NCBI GenBank assembly: GCA_900766135.1
Contig: CAAFUF010000032.1
Coordinates: 124,001-188,000, forward strand
Origin: Paenibacillaceae bacterium
GTDB lineage: Bacteria; Bacillota; Bacilli; Paenibacillales; Paenibacillaceae
Reading direction: 5' to 3'
Length of the DNA stretch: 64,000 nt
The notes beneath the pieces are model-generated. The model was given only the letters and a program-made list of their open reading frames with translations, did no database searches and was not told the DNA's origin. This document shows positions 1 through 8,228 of the stretch, in pieces. The position numbers were made by a program, and so were the translations under genes. How positions within the stretch are numbered: the stretch's first letter is position 1; the number at the start of each line of letters is the position of its first letter.

Positions 1-215
1 CCAACCTGGAACAGGTCGTCCACATACTCCCCCCGATTGTTGAACCGCTGGATGACGCTCAGCACGAGTCTCAAGTTGCCATTTACTAACTTTTCTCTGG
101 CTGATCTTACGTGGTCCTGCTGCAACGAGTGGAACAATTCACGCATTTCCGCATTGGTTAGAACGGGCAATTTTGCGGTATCGACGCCGCAAATTTCGAC
201 TTTGTTTCGGGTCAT
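1..215 (-). CDS. sigG: RNA polymerase sporulation sigma factor SigG (N-terminal part, cut by window edge)
   Basis: The 71 complete codons from the ATG at 215 give a protein beginning MTRNKVEICGVDTAKLP, followed by REKLVNGNLRLVLSVIQRFNN. This is the conserved N-terminus and region 2.1 of sigma-G, the late forespore sigma factor. The rest of the gene lies beyond the left edge. An AGGAGG-like ribosome site sits just upstream (about 227-236). It follows sigE on the same strand, the usual spoIIG-spoIIIG arrangement. A sigma-F/G-type promoter is visible at 250-277. The identification is confident although only about a quarter of the protein is present. Confidence 0.93.
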   Translation of the reverse strand, partial: MTRNKVEICGVDTAKLPVLTNAEMRELFHSLQQDHVRSAREKLVNGNLRLVLSVIQRFNNRGEYVDDLFQV

Positions 216-249
216 CGTGTCTAAACCTCCCAAGGAGAAACTAATGAAC

Positions 250-277
250 AGTATCTCCCGGGACTGCATTTTTATTC
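250..277 (-). promoter_or_regulatory. Candidate sigma-F/sigma-G promoter for sigG
   Basis: On the minus strand there is GAATA (273-277), a 14-base spacer, then GGAGATACT (250-258). These fit the forespore sigma-F pattern (GHATA, about 15 bases, GGNNANAHT) and partly fit sigma-G. In Bacillus subtilis sigG is transcribed by sigma-F and then sigma-G, so the position just upstream of the sigG ribosome site is what the family predicts. Inference from consensus matching only. Confidence 0.5.
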
Positions 278-280
278 CGC

Positions 281-340
281 AGCCATCTTTCCATGACGAA
301 GCCATCATCATGAAGCCGATTCGATTGTCGAATCGACTTG
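281..340. repeat. Possible diverged left end of the 170-bp repeat family
   Basis: This stretch contains CATCTTT, five bases, ACGAAGC, nine bases, GAAGC, then the palindrome CGATTCGA-TTG-TCGAATCG (317-335). The same words with the same spacings occur in the repeats at 56418-56508 and 56605-56695. The match covers only short blocks, so common origin is tentative. The hairpin follows the sigE stop but has no U-tract, so it is not a standard terminator. Confidence 0.35.
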
Positions 341-358
341 GCCGTTTGAAAAACGAGC

Positions 359-1081
359 TTAGACCATTTTGTTAAATTCCTTGCGCAGCCGCTTAATGAT
401 CCGTTTCTCCAGGCGCGAAATGTACGATTGCGAGATCCCCAGCAGGTCGGCCACATCCTTCTGCGTTTTCTCGTCGCCGTCGACCAGCCCGAACCGCAGC
501 TCCATGATCATGCGTTCCCGCTCGGTCAATTTGTCGAGCGCTTTGTGCAGCAGCTTGCGATCCACCTGCTCCTCGATGTTGCGGTAGATCGTATCGTTCT
601 CCGTGCCCAGCACGTCGGAGAGCAGCAGTTCGTTGCCGTCCCAATCGATGTTGAGCGGCTCATCGAAACTCACCTCGGTGCGGATTTTGCTGTTGCGGCG
701 CAGATACATCAGAATTTCGTTTTCGATGCAGCGGGAGGCATAGGTGGCCAGCTTGATCTTCTTCTCCGGATCAAAGGTGTTGACCGCCTTGATCAACCCG
801 ATCGCCCCGATGGATACCAGGTCCTCGATATTGATTCCGGTATTCTCGAATTTTCTGGCGATATACACGACGAGCCGCAAGTTGCGCTCGATCAGCATGG
901 CCCGGATCGCCGAGTCGCCGCTCGGCAGCCGCTGCAGCAGGTATTCTTCCTCCTCGCGCGTCAACGGAGGTGGCAGCGCTTCGCTGCCGCCGATATAATA
1001 GATTTCTTCGCTTTTTAGCCCAAAAAGAAACAGCAGCCGGTAATACTGCAGCTGCAGCATCATTTTCCACTTTACATGCAT
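359..1081 (-). CDS. sigE: RNA polymerase sporulation sigma factor SigE (pro-sigma-E)
   Basis: A 240-residue sigma-70 family protein. The N-terminal stretch of about 25-30 residues (MHVKWKMMLQLQYYRLLFLFG) is the hydrophobic or amphipathic pro-sequence that holds pro-sigma-E at the membrane until SpoIIGA removes it. Region 2 follows (NLRLVVYIARKFENTGI, GLIKAVNTFDPEK), and region 4.2 has the helix-turn-helix near the C-terminus (DVADLLGISQSYISRLEKRI). It directs early mother-cell transcription. A GGAGG site precedes the ATG. It lies 19 bases after spoIIGA, so substrate and protease are co-expressed. Length is typical. Confidence 0.97.
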   Translation of the reverse strand: MHVKWKMMLQLQYYRLLFLFGLKSEEIYYIGGSEALPPPLTREEEEYLLQRLPSGDSAIRAMLIERNLRLVVYIARKFENTGINIEDLVSIGAIGLIKAVNTFDPEKKIKLATYASRCIENEILMYLRRNSKIRTEVSFDEPLNIDWDGNELLLSDVLGTENDTIYRNIEEQVDRKLLHKALDKLTERERMIMELRFGLVDGDEKTQKDVADLLGISQSYISRLEKRIIKRLRKEFNKMV

Positions 1082-1100
1082 GGTCTCGTGTCCTCCTATG

Positions 1101-2072
1101 TTACGTTCCCGTTTTACTGATGAGGTCCGTGCTTTCTTTCGCCTCTGCCGTCTCTACCAACGCGGGATGAACGATCGCCCGGTAGGTTCCTTCCGTCGAT
1201 AATCGTCCTCCGTCCAAACCGATCAGCACCCGGGTCGAACGATGTTCCCGTCCCTCCAGACGCACCATGACCTCGTCAGGCTTAAGCGCCAGCATAAACT
1301 GCGTGCCTTTGTTGATCCCTCGGTAGGGAACCAGCCGCAGCCGCTCCGGCCATGGAAAGTCCCCGGCCTCCGTTAGCTCCAGGATGAGGTTGTCCGCACG
1401 CTCGTCGGCCAGCTTTCCCCGATAAGACGGGGGGAGAACCCGCTCCCAAAGCGAAGCTTCCATCACCGTTACCGGCAGGCGGCTCAGCGGGTCGGATAGT
1501 TGATTGCCCGTGTCGATCAGTCCCGTGCAGGTAATCGTCGTATCTCCGACGCGCACCTCCAACTCGGCCAAAAAGGAGCGAATCCGCTCCTGACGCTGGC
1601 GCGTTTCGATCACCCGTTTAAACCAATACAAGACGGCAAAAAAACAAACCAGGATAAAGAATGCGCCGATTTTGAGCGAAAACGAAAGCCCGCCGGATGC
1701 CGAATACCAAATCCCGCTCCAGATTTCCCCGGAGTCCTGCAGCAAATAATGCACACCCAGAATCCCGCCGGCCGCCGCAAAATTGACAATATAAAAAGCT
1801 CCCATATTCCGTAAGTAGTTTTGCAAACTTCCAAATCCGAACGCGATCCAGAGCATCGCGACAGAGAATAGAAACTTCACCAGAAACGTGTACAGAAACG
1901 AGAGCTCCGGCAAAAACATCATGACGACGTACATCGCTCCGACTCCCGCCGACAAGGCCAGCCGCCAGAAGATGATTTTTTGCTTTCGCATCCAAGCCGT
2001 AACCAGGAGCAAGCTTGCATCGATCAATAGGTTCATCAAGAATAGGAGATCGATATAGACAACCAACGGCAT
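1101..2072 (-). CDS. spoIIGA: Sigma-E processing peptidase SpoIIGA
   Basis: A 323-residue protein. The N-terminal half (about residues 1-155) is a polytopic membrane domain with five hydrophobic segments. The C-terminal half is the aspartic-protease-like domain, with the catalytic motif GLIDTGNQL whose aspartate is residue 187. It cleaves the pro-sequence from sigma-E at the asymmetric septum, using a signal from forespore SpoIIR. It is first in the spoIIG operon, followed by sigE 19 bases later. Upstream is a Spo0A-type promoter with unusually long spacing (2098-2165). Start ATG with AGGCAGGTGA just before it. Only the identification of the individual membrane segments is approximate. Confidence 0.96.
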   Translation of the reverse strand: MPLVVYIDLLFLMNLLIDASLLLVTAWMRKQKIIFWRLALSAGVGAMYVVMMFLPELSFLYTFLVKFLFSVAMLWIAFGFGSLQNYLRNMGAFYIVNFAAAGGILGVHYLLQDSGEIWSGIWYSASGGLSFSLKIGAFFILVCFFAVLYWFKRVIETRQRQERIRSFLAELEVRVGDTTITCTGLIDTGNQLSDPLSRLPVTVMEASLWERVLPPSYRGKLADERADNLILELTEAGDFPWPERLRLVPYRGINKGTQFMLALKPDEVMVRLEGREHRSTRVLIGLDGGRLSTEGTYRAIVHPALVETAEAKESTDLISKTGT

Positions 2073-2097
2073 TCACCTGCCTGGGTAGATGGTTATC

Positions 2098-2165
2098 AGT
2101 ATAAAGAGAACGAACGAGAAAGTCTGTCTAAACTTGAAAGTAGAATGCCACTATTTTTGTCGACA
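2098..2165 (-). promoter_or_regulatory. Spo0A-dependent spoIIG promoter with long -35/-10 spacing
   Basis: On the minus strand TATACT (2098-2103) is preceded by 21 bases and TAGACA (2125-2130). Overlapping the -35 is TTAGACA, one base from the Spo0A box complement TTCGACA. About 28 bases further upstream lies the palindrome TGTCGACA (2158-2165), which contains a near-perfect TGTCGAA box on each strand. The B. subtilis spoIIG promoter has the same design: sigma-A hexamers too far apart, activated by Spo0A boxes at and above -35. The assignment is by analogy. Confidence 0.62.
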
Positions 2166-2198
2166 TTGCTGGAGAGATTCACGTTAGTAGGGGGCATA

Positions 2199-2235
2199 GA
2201 AAAAAGACCTTGTCCAACTTCGGGACAAGGTCTTG
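2199..2235 (-). terminator. Rho-independent terminator of ftsZ
   Basis: Read on the minus strand, AAGACCTTGTCC pairs with GGACAAGGTCTT around a short loop and is followed by TTTTTTCT. It lies 25 bases after the ftsZ stop, so it closes the dcw transcript and separates it from spoIIGA. Confidence 0.9.
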
Positions 2236-2259
2236 GGGAAGACGTTCAAAGCTCCTCAC

Positions 2260-3375
2260 CTATTCGTTATTGTTGCGCGAACGGTTGCGGAGAAACGTCG
2301 GAATATCCAGTTGGTCGCCGCTAGGTTGGTTGCCAAACGGTCTCAGCGTGGAAGCCTGACGGGATTCCTGCGGCTCGGGTGCGCCAGGAGCTGATGCAGC
2401 CGGCTTGCGGTTAGGCAACGGCTTGTTCTCGAAACCCGTAGCGATCACCGTTACTTTGATCTCTTCCTTCATGTTCTCGTCGATGATCGCGCCGAAGATC
2501 ATGTTCACTTCCGGATCGGATGCGGAAATGACGATTTCAGCTGCTTCATTCACTTCATACAACGACAGGTTAGCCCCGCCGGTAATGTTCATAATGACGC
2601 CGCGCGCACCTTCGATCGAAGTCTCGAGCAACGGACTCATGATCGCTTTGCGTGCCGCTTCGGCCGCACGATTCTCGCCGGTCGCAAGACCGATCCCCAT
2701 CAGGGCGGATCCACGCTCGGTCATGATCGTCTTCACGTCGGCAAAGTCAAGGTTGATCAGACCCGGTACGGCGATCAGGTCGGAAATCCCTTGCACAGCC
2801 TGACGCAATACATTGTCCGCTTCGCGGAACGCTTCCAGCATCGGCGTCTTCTTGTCAACGATCTCAAGCAAGCGGTCGTTCGGGATCACGATCAGCGTAT
2901 CGACCTTTTCCTTCAAGGCTTCGATCCCCAGCTCCGCTTGCGAAGAACGTTTACGTCCTTCAAACGTAAACGGACGGGTTACGACGCCAACCGTAAGCGC
3001 GCCGCATTCTCTGGCGATCTCGGCGATCACCGGCGCTGCGCCGGTCCCGGTGCCGCCGCCCATGCCGGCGGTAACAAACACCATGTCCGCGCCTTTCAGC
3101 GTATTCGCGATCAAATCGCGGGATTCTTCCGCCGCTTTCTTGCCGACTTCCGGATTGGCACCGGCGCCGAGACCGCGGGTAAGCTTATCCCCGATTTGCA
3201 ATTTATGTTCGGACTTGGCCAAATGCAGCGCTTGAGCGTCCGTGTTGACCGTAATGAACTCCACGCCCTGCACGCCGTTCTCGATCATCCGGTTAACCGC
3301 GTTGCTTCCGCCGCCGCCAACCCCGATCACCTTGATTTGTGCCAAGCTCTCCATTTCGAAATCAAATTCCAACAT
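2260..3375 (-). CDS. ftsZ: Cell division protein FtsZ
   Basis: A tubulin-like GTPase of 371 residues that forms the cytokinetic Z-ring. The start MLEFDFEMESLAQIKVIG is typical of Firmicutes and has a GGGGGAGATGG ribosome site; a longer in-frame reading to 3396 lacks support. The N-terminal GTP-binding core has VGGGGSNAVN, the signature GGGTGTGAAP in the first third, and the T7 loop NLDFADV. A variable linker rich in Ala, Pro, Glu and Gln (about residues 315-350) leads to the conserved C-terminal peptide DIPTFLRNRSR, which binds FtsA and other partners. It follows ftsA by 54 bases and ends at a strong terminator. Confidence 0.98.
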   Translation of the reverse strand: MLEFDFEMESLAQIKVIGVGGGGSNAVNRMIENGVQGVEFITVNTDAQALHLAKSEHKLQIGDKLTRGLGAGANPEVGKKAAEESRDLIANTLKGADMVFVTAGMGGGTGTGAAPVIAEIARECGALTVGVVTRPFTFEGRKRSSQAELGIEALKEKVDTLIVIPNDRLLEIVDKKTPMLEAFREADNVLRQAVQGISDLIAVPGLINLDFADVKTIMTERGSALMGIGLATGENRAAEAARKAIMSPLLETSIEGARGVIMNITGGANLSLYEVNEAAEIVISASDPEVNMIFGAIIDENMKEEIKVTVIATGFENKPLPNRKPAASAPGAPEPQESRQASTLRPFGNQPSGDQLDIPTFLRNRSRNNNE

Positions 3376-3429
3376 ACTCTTCCATCTCCCCCTCAATATG
3401 CATGGATGGCCCGTGCATCATTCCTACCA

Positions 3430-4683
3430 CTATATAAATTCGCTAAACAAATTTTTGAGTCTTTCCATCAAACCGGTCTTCCGAACAGGTTCCTGCGGCC
3501 CCGGAGCTTTGTTCCGGTTCGCGCTCTTCTTGGGACTGGAACCGCCGCTGCGAACGCGCAGGTTCTTGATCACCTTATGCAAAATCCCTACCCCGCCGGT
3601 AAAAGCAGGATCGCGGACGCCGATGAAATCAGGCACGGCAATCCGAACCGAAGCCTCCAGCTCCTGCTGGGCAATCTTAAGCAGTCCCGGCATGGATACC
3701 GTTCCGCCGATCAGGATGTATCCCCCCGGCTGCTCGCTGTAGCCGAGACGTTTCACTTCCTGGCGTATCAGCTGAAAAATCTCCTGCACGCGAGGCTCCG
3801 CAATGGCGGCCAGATCCTCCTGCGTAAACTCCTTGTCCACATTGCTTCCGATCCGCGTCACTTTGAAGGTCACGTCCGACGCCGCGTCCTCGATCGCAGC
3901 GCAGCCGTATTTCAGCTTCGCTTTCTCCGCATGGTCCGTTAACGTCCGAAGACCATAAGCAATGTCGTTCGTTATAAATTCTCCCCCAATCGGAAGCGTG
4001 GATGTCGCTACGATCGTGCCGCTTTCGAATACAGCGATCGTCGTGGAACCCGCGCCGATGTCTACCAGGACGGATCCCATCGTTTTTTCGTCTTTGGACA
4101 ACGCCAGCTGTCCGGAGGCTAACGACAGTAACACCAAATCCCGAACCTTAAGTCCGGCCTTCTCCACACAGCGAAGCAAGTTATGAATCGCCGTCTTGGC
4201 ACCGGTAACAATCGTCGCTTCAACTTCAAGACGTACGCCGATCATGCCCCGCGGATCCGAAATGCCTTCCAGTCCGTCCACAATATACTGCTTGGCCACC
4301 ACATCGATAATTTCGCGTTCCGGCGGCAGCGCAATGACCTCGGCCGCCTTAAGGACGCGTTCGATGTCCTCTTCGCCGATTTCCCGGTCTTCGTTTTGTA
4401 CGGCTACAACCCCGTGGCTCGTTTGGAGTCCGATATGATTTCCCGAAATGCCGACATACACTTCCGATATTTGAATATCTACCATCCGTTCCGCATGATC
4501 CACAGCGCTGCGAATCGACTGCACCGTCTGGTCAATATCTACAATCGCGCCTTTTCGAATTCCTTCCGAGTCGGCAGATCCAACCCCAATAATATTAAAG
4601 GTTCCATTACTAATTTCCCCAATAATAGCACGAACTTTGGATGTACCGATGTCCAAACTAACAATGATGTCATTGTTGCTCAA
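3430..4683 (-). CDS. ftsA: Cell division protein FtsA
   Basis: A 417-residue actin-fold ATPase that tethers FtsZ filaments to the membrane. The phosphate-1 motif (VSLDIGTSKVRAIIGE), the SHS2/1C region, phosphate-2 (VLVDIGAGSTTIAVF) and the adenosine motif (ILIGGTVSMPG) appear in order. The C-terminus GLMERLKNLFSEFI is the amphipathic membrane-targeting helix. A 243-base gap separates it from divIB and probably holds its own promoters. The ribosome site AGGAGGTG is clear, though an extra GGGG run follows it. Identification is certain. Confidence 0.97.
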   Translation of the reverse strand: MSNNDIIVSLDIGTSKVRAIIGEISNGTFNIIGVGSADSEGIRKGAIVDIDQTVQSIRSAVDHAERMVDIQISEVYVGISGNHIGLQTSHGVVAVQNEDREIGEEDIERVLKAAEVIALPPEREIIDVVAKQYIVDGLEGISDPRGMIGVRLEVEATIVTGAKTAIHNLLRCVEKAGLKVRDLVLLSLASGQLALSKDEKTMGSVLVDIGAGSTTIAVFESGTIVATSTLPIGGEFITNDIAYGLRTLTDHAEKAKLKYGCAAIEDAASDVTFKVTRIGSNVDKEFTQEDLAAIAEPRVQEIFQLIRQEVKRLGYSEQPGGYILIGGTVSMPGLLKIAQQELEASVRIAVPDFIGVRDPAFTGGVGILHKVIKNLRVRSGGSSPKKSANRNKAPGPQEPVRKTGLMERLKNLFSEFI

Positions 4684-4746
4684 GCCCCTGGCACCTCCTA
4701 TTTCCCCATCAAAATATACTTACCGTGTTAGATGCACTATCTACTA

Positions 4747-4773
4747 ATTCAACGCCATTTAACCTTTCCCTCT
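4747..4773 (-). promoter_or_regulatory. Weak candidate sigma-H promoter before ftsA
   Basis: The minus strand reads AGAGGGAAA (4765-4773), 13 bases, then TGAAT (4747-4751). This resembles sigma-H (RWAGGAWWT, 12-14 bases, HGAAT), with three mismatches in the -35. In B. subtilis ftsAZ has a sigma-H promoter that raises FtsZ at sporulation onset, so the location is sensible. The score is low. Confidence 0.3.
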
Positions 4774-4885
4774 TTTTTCTACAAATTTTTTGACTTCCAA
4801 GTTTTACATCCAATCGGCAGGAAGTACATGACCCTACGGAATAAGATCCTGGCCAGATCTGCAAAATTAGAAGAAAAAAGAGGGA
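4767..4885. repeat. 14-bp perfect inverted repeat spanning the divIB-ftsA gap
   Basis: TCCCTCTTTTTTCT at 4767-4780 is exactly the reverse complement of AGAAAAAAGAGGGA at 4872-4885, with 91 bases between. In the minus-strand transcript the arms could pair and loop out the middle of the gap. The inner arm overlaps the candidate ftsA promoter. Confidence 0.75.
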
Positions 4886-4926
4886 GAACGCCAACTAGCC
4901 CATAAAATGTATTTTAACATTGTTTT

Positions 4927-5694
4927 TCACTCATGAGTAGTATCATTTTGTCCATCGTCTTCGTTCTCCGCCGCGGAGTACGGAACATAAGAATCGGCAT
5001 CCAGCATCGTCAGCTTCCCGGGGTCCTGCATTTGCAGAATTTCGTTCATGTATTCCGCTTTTTTAGCCAGGAGCGAGATGGCCGAGATGATTTCGAATTT
5101 GGACCGGGTATACATCTTGATCCGGTCCGGATAGGACATGGTCGGCGAAGGTACGATCTCGGAGATGTCCGCGGTGAGCTCGTCCGGAATTTGCGACAGC
5201 GTTCGGCATAGTTTGACCAAGCTGGCGTCATCGGCCTTCCAACCGGTCAAGATCGGCTTGTCCACCGGCATCGAACCGTCCTTGAGCTCGATTCGCGTTC
5301 CGTTGGCGAGCAAACCTTGCAACTCCCCGCTCCCCGTCAACTCGTAAGCCGCGATCGAATATTCCTCGATGCGGATCTTTACGCTGCCGGGAAACGTCTT
5401 GTCCACCGCAGCCTGCTTTACTGAAGGAACATTTTCCAGCTTGCGGGCAATCTGATCCGAGCTGACGGCAAAGAACGGGGATCCGACTTGAAGTCCGGTG
5501 ACTTTCAGGAGCTCCGCTTCGGTAGTATACGTATTGCCTTCAAACGCAATCACGGAGATTTTGCTAAGGGATGACCGAAAAAAAAGGACGCACAGCAACG
5601 CGAGGAACAGCAAGATGAGAATGGTTTTGATTTTCCGGCCGCTTTTCTTCTTTGGCGCGGGTTCTTTCAGGACGGGTACATTTGCTTTTGGCAT
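4927..5694 (-). CDS. divIB: Cell division protein DivIB/FtsQ
   Basis: A 255-residue bitopic division protein. A short basic cytoplasmic tail (KKKSGRKIK) precedes one transmembrane helix (TILILLFLALLCVLFF, about residues 26-42). A POTRA domain follows (ISVIAFEGNTYTTEAELLKVTGL, about 48-118), then the beta domain and an acidic tail. It acts with FtsL and DivIC at the septum, regulating FtsW/PBP2B. The ATG at 5694 has GGAG seven bases upstream; the longer TTG start at 5709 would overlap that site. It is the last gene before the ftsA promoter gap. Confidence 0.93.
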   Translation of the reverse strand: MPKANVPVLKEPAPKKKSGRKIKTILILLFLALLCVLFFRSSLSKISVIAFEGNTYTTEAELLKVTGLQVGSPFFAVSSDQIARKLENVPSVKQAAVDKTFPGSVKIRIEEYSIAAYELTGSGELQGLLANGTRIELKDGSMPVDKPILTGWKADDASLVKLCRTLSQIPDELTADISEIVPSPTMSYPDRIKMYTRSKFEIISAISLLAKKAEYMNEILQMQDPGKLTMLDADSYVPYSAAENEDDGQNDTTHE

Positions 5695-5740
5695 GTCATT
5701 TCTCCGCAACTTTCTGAATAAGTATTACAAAGCCTATTAT

Positions 5741-5757
5741 CCCCTCCAGGGGAGGGG
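5741..5757 (-). other. GC-rich hairpin between murA and divIB
   Basis: CCCCTCC and GGAGGGG are separated by three bases. No U-run follows on either strand, so it is not a canonical terminator. It could be a pause or mRNA-stability element in the 119-base gap. Confidence 0.4.
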
Positions 5758-5813
5758 ACAAAAGTTTAGGGCTATAACCAATGAAGGTGTGCAATGCAGC
5801 AACCCTTACCGCC

Positions 5814-7094
5814 TTAAGCCAGATCCAGTTGCCGCAGGGCGGGGGATTCACGTCGCACCGCGCCTCCCAGACGCTGAAACATGCTTTCGATCCGATCGTA
5901 ACCGCGGTCGATATGATGAACCTGCTCGACCACCGTTTGGCCCTGGGCCGCCAATCCGGCGATGACCAGCGCCGCACCTGCACGCAGGTCGGTCGCTTCC
6001 ACGGTCGCGCCGTAAAGCCGAGGAACTCCTCGAATAAATGCGGAATTCAGGTCCACCGTAATATCGGCTCCCATGCGGACAAGCTCGTCAACATGTTTGA
6101 ACCGGCCTTCGAACACGGTCTCTTTCATGACGCTAAGTCCGTCCGCTAACGATAACAGCACCATCACTTGGGACTGCAGATCGGTAGGAAAGGACGGATA
6201 AGGCGAGGTCACGATTCGATCCACCGCTTTGGGACGGCCTGCGCTGCTCAAGGTTATTATATCATCCGTAACTCCGATTTGAACACCGGCCCGCTTAAGC
6301 ACATGCAACAGCGAGATCAGATGCGAAGGATTGCTGTGGGTCAGGGTGACGCTGCCGCGAGTCGCGGCGACGGCGATCAGCGCGGTACCCGCAACGATGC
6401 GGTCCGGGATAATCTCGTAATCGCAAGGGAAAAGGCGTTCCGCTCCTTTGACCGTAATCGTGTCGGTCCCCGCGCCGATAATGCTTGCGCCCATGGCATT
6501 CAAAAAGTTCTGCAGGTCCTGAATCTCCGGTTCCCGCGCCGCGTTGGTAATAATGGTGGTTCCTTCGGCCAGCGCAGCCGCCATCATGATGTTCTCCGTT
6601 GCCCCTACGCTGGGGAAATCCAGATGGATGTCGGTGCCGACCAGTTTGCCGGCCCTGCACCAAATTTGCTGATCGTACTCCTCAATCTTCGCTCCTAAAG
6701 CTTCAAGTCCCTTCAAATGCAGATCGATTTTCCGTTCCCCGATCGCGCAGCCGCCCGGCTGATAAATGCACACTTCCCCGAAACGGGCAAGCAGCGGCCC
6801 CATCAAAAAAATGGAGGAGCGCATCTGTTTCATCAAATCTTCCGGCACATGGCTGGAATCCGCTCCCGACGTATCAACGGTCACCGTATCTCCCAAATGG
6901 ACGGCTCTGCAACCCAGTCGGCCGAGGATGCCTAACATGACATCAATATCGAGCAGGCGGGGGACATTTCGAAGTTGCACTTTGCCTTCCGCCAGCAACG
7001 ATGCAGCCAGGATCGGCAGTGCGGCATTTTTCGCTCCTTGGATACGAATGGTTCCTGATAGGGGTTTCCCGCCTTCGATCACCAATTTGTCCAA
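5814..7094 (-). CDS. murA: UDP-N-acetylglucosamine 1-carboxyvinyltransferase MurA
   Basis: A 426-residue enzyme that transfers enolpyruvate from PEP to UDP-GlcNAc, the first committed step of peptidoglycan synthesis. The catalytic cysteine is residue 116 in QPGGCAIGERKIDLH, the fosfomycin target, so wild-type sensitivity is expected at this residue. Translation starts at TTG 7094 (MDKLVIEGGKPL), seven bases after GGAGGT; upstream in-frame codons do not resemble the family. It follows murB by 16 bases. Identification is certain. Whether a second murA copy exists elsewhere cannot be told from this window. Confidence 0.96.
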   Translation of the reverse strand: MDKLVIEGGKPLSGTIRIQGAKNAALPILAASLLAEGKVQLRNVPRLLDIDVMLGILGRLGCRAVHLGDTVTVDTSGADSSHVPEDLMKQMRSSIFLMGPLLARFGEVCIYQPGGCAIGERKIDLHLKGLEALGAKIEEYDQQIWCRAGKLVGTDIHLDFPSVGATENIMMAAALAEGTTIITNAAREPEIQDLQNFLNAMGASIIGAGTDTITVKGAERLFPCDYEIIPDRIVAGTALIAVAATRGSVTLTHSNPSHLISLLHVLKRAGVQIGVTDDIITLSSAGRPKAVDRIVTSPYPSFPTDLQSQVMVLLSLADGLSVMKETVFEGRFKHVDELVRMGADITVDLNSAFIRGVPRLYGATVEATDLRAGAALVIAGLAAQGQTVVEQVHHIDRGYDRIESMFQRLGGAVRRESPALRQLDLA

Positions 7095-7110
7095 TGTATC
7101 ACCTCCGAGT

Positions 7111-8016
7111 TTACCGTTCACCCACGAAGAAGACCTCCGGCACCAGCGCCACTCCAAATTTGCTTTGAACGGCGGCCTTGACCTGCTCCATGAGCGCAAG
7201 AACGTCCTCTGCTGTCGCTTGCCCGGTATTGACGATGAAATTGGCGTGCAGCGTGGATACTTCGGCCCCGCCGACCTTCGTCCCTTTGAGTCCCGCCGCT
7301 TCGATCAGCCTCGCGGCATGATCCCCGGGCGGATTGCGAAATACGCTGCCTGCGCAAGGCTGCGTCAGCGGCTGCGTTTTGCGGCGGCGGTCCTTGTACG
7401 CCGCCATGGCCGCCGCGACTTCCAGCCGGTCGCCCGCGGCAAGCGAAAAACATGCCTGTGCCACGATCCCTCGCTGTTCATGCAGGACGGAATGCCGGTA
7501 GGCAAACTTCATATCCTCCGCTGTGTACGTGACCAATTCACCTGTCTCCAGAACAATGTCAGCGGATTTAAATATACGTGACACGTCGGACCCGTGGGCA
7601 CCGGCATTCATATAGACGGCACCGCCGACCGTACCCGGGATCCCGCCGGCAAATTCCAGCCCGGTCAATCCCGCTTTGCCCGCCATGATGCTGAGCCTAA
7701 CCGTAGAGGCGCCGCCTCCGGCACGGACTTCCGTACCGTCGAAAGCAATCTGCTCCAGCTCACCGCCCAGCCGAATGACGCAGCCCCGGATGCCCTTGTC
7801 GGAAACAAGCAGATTGGAGCCTTTTCCGATCGTCATCCACGGAATCCCCTCGGCATGGAGCAACCGCATCAGTTCCTCCAACTGCCGGGAAGTTTTCGGA
7901 ACGGCCATCGCGTCCGCCGGACCGCCGATTTTCCATGTTGTATACTTCGACATCGGCTCATCCGGCAAGACCTCCAAGGCTTCCAGCCTGATCAAATGTG
8001 ATATCCACTGCTGCAT
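7111..8016 (-). CDS. murB: UDP-N-acetylmuramate dehydrogenase MurB
   Basis: A 301-residue FAD enzyme that reduces UDP-GlcNAc-enolpyruvate to UDP-MurNAc with NADPH. The FAD-binding PCMH domain contains YTTWKIGGPAD, GKGSNLLVSDKGI and FAGGIPGTVGGAVYMNAGA. The C-terminal domain has the catalytic serine in CAGSVFRNP and the glutamate in PEVFFVG. It lacks the extra loop of E. coli-type enzymes, as in the short type II form. The ATG at 8016 is preceded by AAGGAGGG; the upstream frame to 8061 lacks such a site. It sits between murG and murA. Confidence 0.96.
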   Translation of the reverse strand: MQQWISHLIRLEALEVLPDEPMSKYTTWKIGGPADAMAVPKTSRQLEELMRLLHAEGIPWMTIGKGSNLLVSDKGIRGCVIRLGGELEQIAFDGTEVRAGGGASTVRLSIMAGKAGLTGLEFAGGIPGTVGGAVYMNAGAHGSDVSRIFKSADIVLETGELVTYTAEDMKFAYRHSVLHEQRGIVAQACFSLAAGDRLEVAAAMAAYKDRRRKTQPLTQPCAGSVFRNPPGDHAARLIEAAGLKGTKVGGAEVSTLHANFIVNTGQATAEDVLALMEQVKAAVQSKFGVALVPEVFFVGER

Positions 8017-8228
8017 CGTATAACCCTCCTTGACTTGTATGGCGGATTCCATCGGCGTCAAACGCCGGGTGCCGCTGTTCCAAATCGGCAGCCGATGACT
8101 GCCGGAGCCCGGGTCCTGTGGGGGTTGTCGTCCTGCCCCGCTTGGTTGTCACGATTTATAGAGTATCTTATGCCTCCCTCACGGAGAGTGTGACAATCGC
8201 CCAGCCCCCGGAACCCAGGCCGTCCGCG

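Noticed and set aside
7958..8228. Small gene between murG and murB
   Set aside because: The only minus-strand frame overlaps the murB start, has no ribosome site and reads as low-complexity.
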